NCBI GenBank assembly: GCA_036939755.1
Contig: JALLAZ010000171.1
Coordinates: 1 to 20,506, forward strand
DNA length: 20,506 nt
Direction: 5' to 3'
DNA from: Stephanodiscus triporus
Lineage: Eukaryota; Bacillariophyta; Thalassiosirophyceae; Thalassiosirales; Thalassiosiraceae
A program made the translations under genes and the position numbers. Positions 20,390 through 20,506 of this stretch are shown in pieces; positions within the stretch are counted from its first letter, which is position 1; every line of letters begins with the position of its first letter. The notes under the pieces are model-generated. The model was given only the letters and a program-made list of their open reading frames with translations, did not search any database and was not told where the DNA came from.

Positions 20390-20428
20390 GGGGCGCTAGT
20401 CTGTGCTTGACCTGTGAACAGACGCCCC
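20390..20428. repeat. GC-rich hairpin (interrupted inverted repeat)
   Basis: GGGGCG (20390-20395) pairs with CGCCCC (20423-20428), and TCTGT (20400-20404) pairs with ACAGA (20418-20422). A CTAG bulge sits on the left arm and a 13-nt loop between. The abrupt change from AT-rich repeats to GC-rich DNA at ~20381 suggests a boundary, such as the end of a repeat or the start of another element beyond the window. Confidence 0.5.
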
Positions 20429-20506
20429 GCGGAGCGTTGTTCCGGTGGGATTTGGCGTGGCGTGGTAATTGATTTTGTACCTATTCCTATGTCATTTCTA
20501 CACGTT

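Overview
This is nuclear DNA from a eukaryote, most likely a unicellular alga and probably a diatom or related stramenopile. The genes carry short spliceosomal introns of about 70 to 120 bp with GT...AG ends, plus one of 372 bp. Genes are packed tightly on both strands. The products are eukaryotic: a TRF-like telobox protein, RPAP1, seipin, ubiquitin, an IGHMBP2-type helicase and a mitochondrial carrier. The presence of a nickel superoxide dismutase (NiSOD) suits a marine alga. The taxon is inferred from gene content and architecture and is not proven.

Layout. (1) 264-2258 (+): three-exon gene ending in a Myb/telobox domain very like vertebrate TRF1/TRF2. (2) 2345-6703 (-): intronless 1452-residue RPAP1/MINIYO homologue, convergent with gene 1. 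(3) 7161-8621 (-): seipin, the lipid-droplet biogenesis protein. (4) 8934-9350 (+): small glyoxalase/VOC protein, divergent from seipin. (5) 9948-12359 (-): three-exon gene fusing a hydroxylysine-kinase-like phosphotransferase to a complete ITP/XTP pyrophosphatase. (6) 12583-13309 (+): ubiquitin fused in frame to NiSOD, head-to-head with gene 5 over about 220 bp. (7) 13480-17042 (-): six-exon IGHMBP2/SMUBP2-type helicase with a 32-nt internal exon. (8) 17422-18472 (+): three-exon mitochondrial carrier resembling the oxoglutarate/malate carrier. (9) 18473-20506: AT-rich, gene-poor tail with a probable decayed reading frame, a diverged repeat of about 201 bp period and a GC-rich hairpin near the right edge.

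The most notable system is the ubiquitin-NiSOD fusion. NiSOD needs a free N-terminal histidine to bind nickel. Bacteria expose it with a dedicated protease, SodX. Here the ubiquitin Gly-Gly is followed directly by His-Cys-x-x-Pro-Cys-Gly, so a housekeeping deubiquitinase could expose the nickel hook. The neighbouring phosphotransferase-ITPase fusion is a second unusual architecture. Exon joins were worked out by hand from splice-site phase and protein-family continuity. No alignment or search was run.
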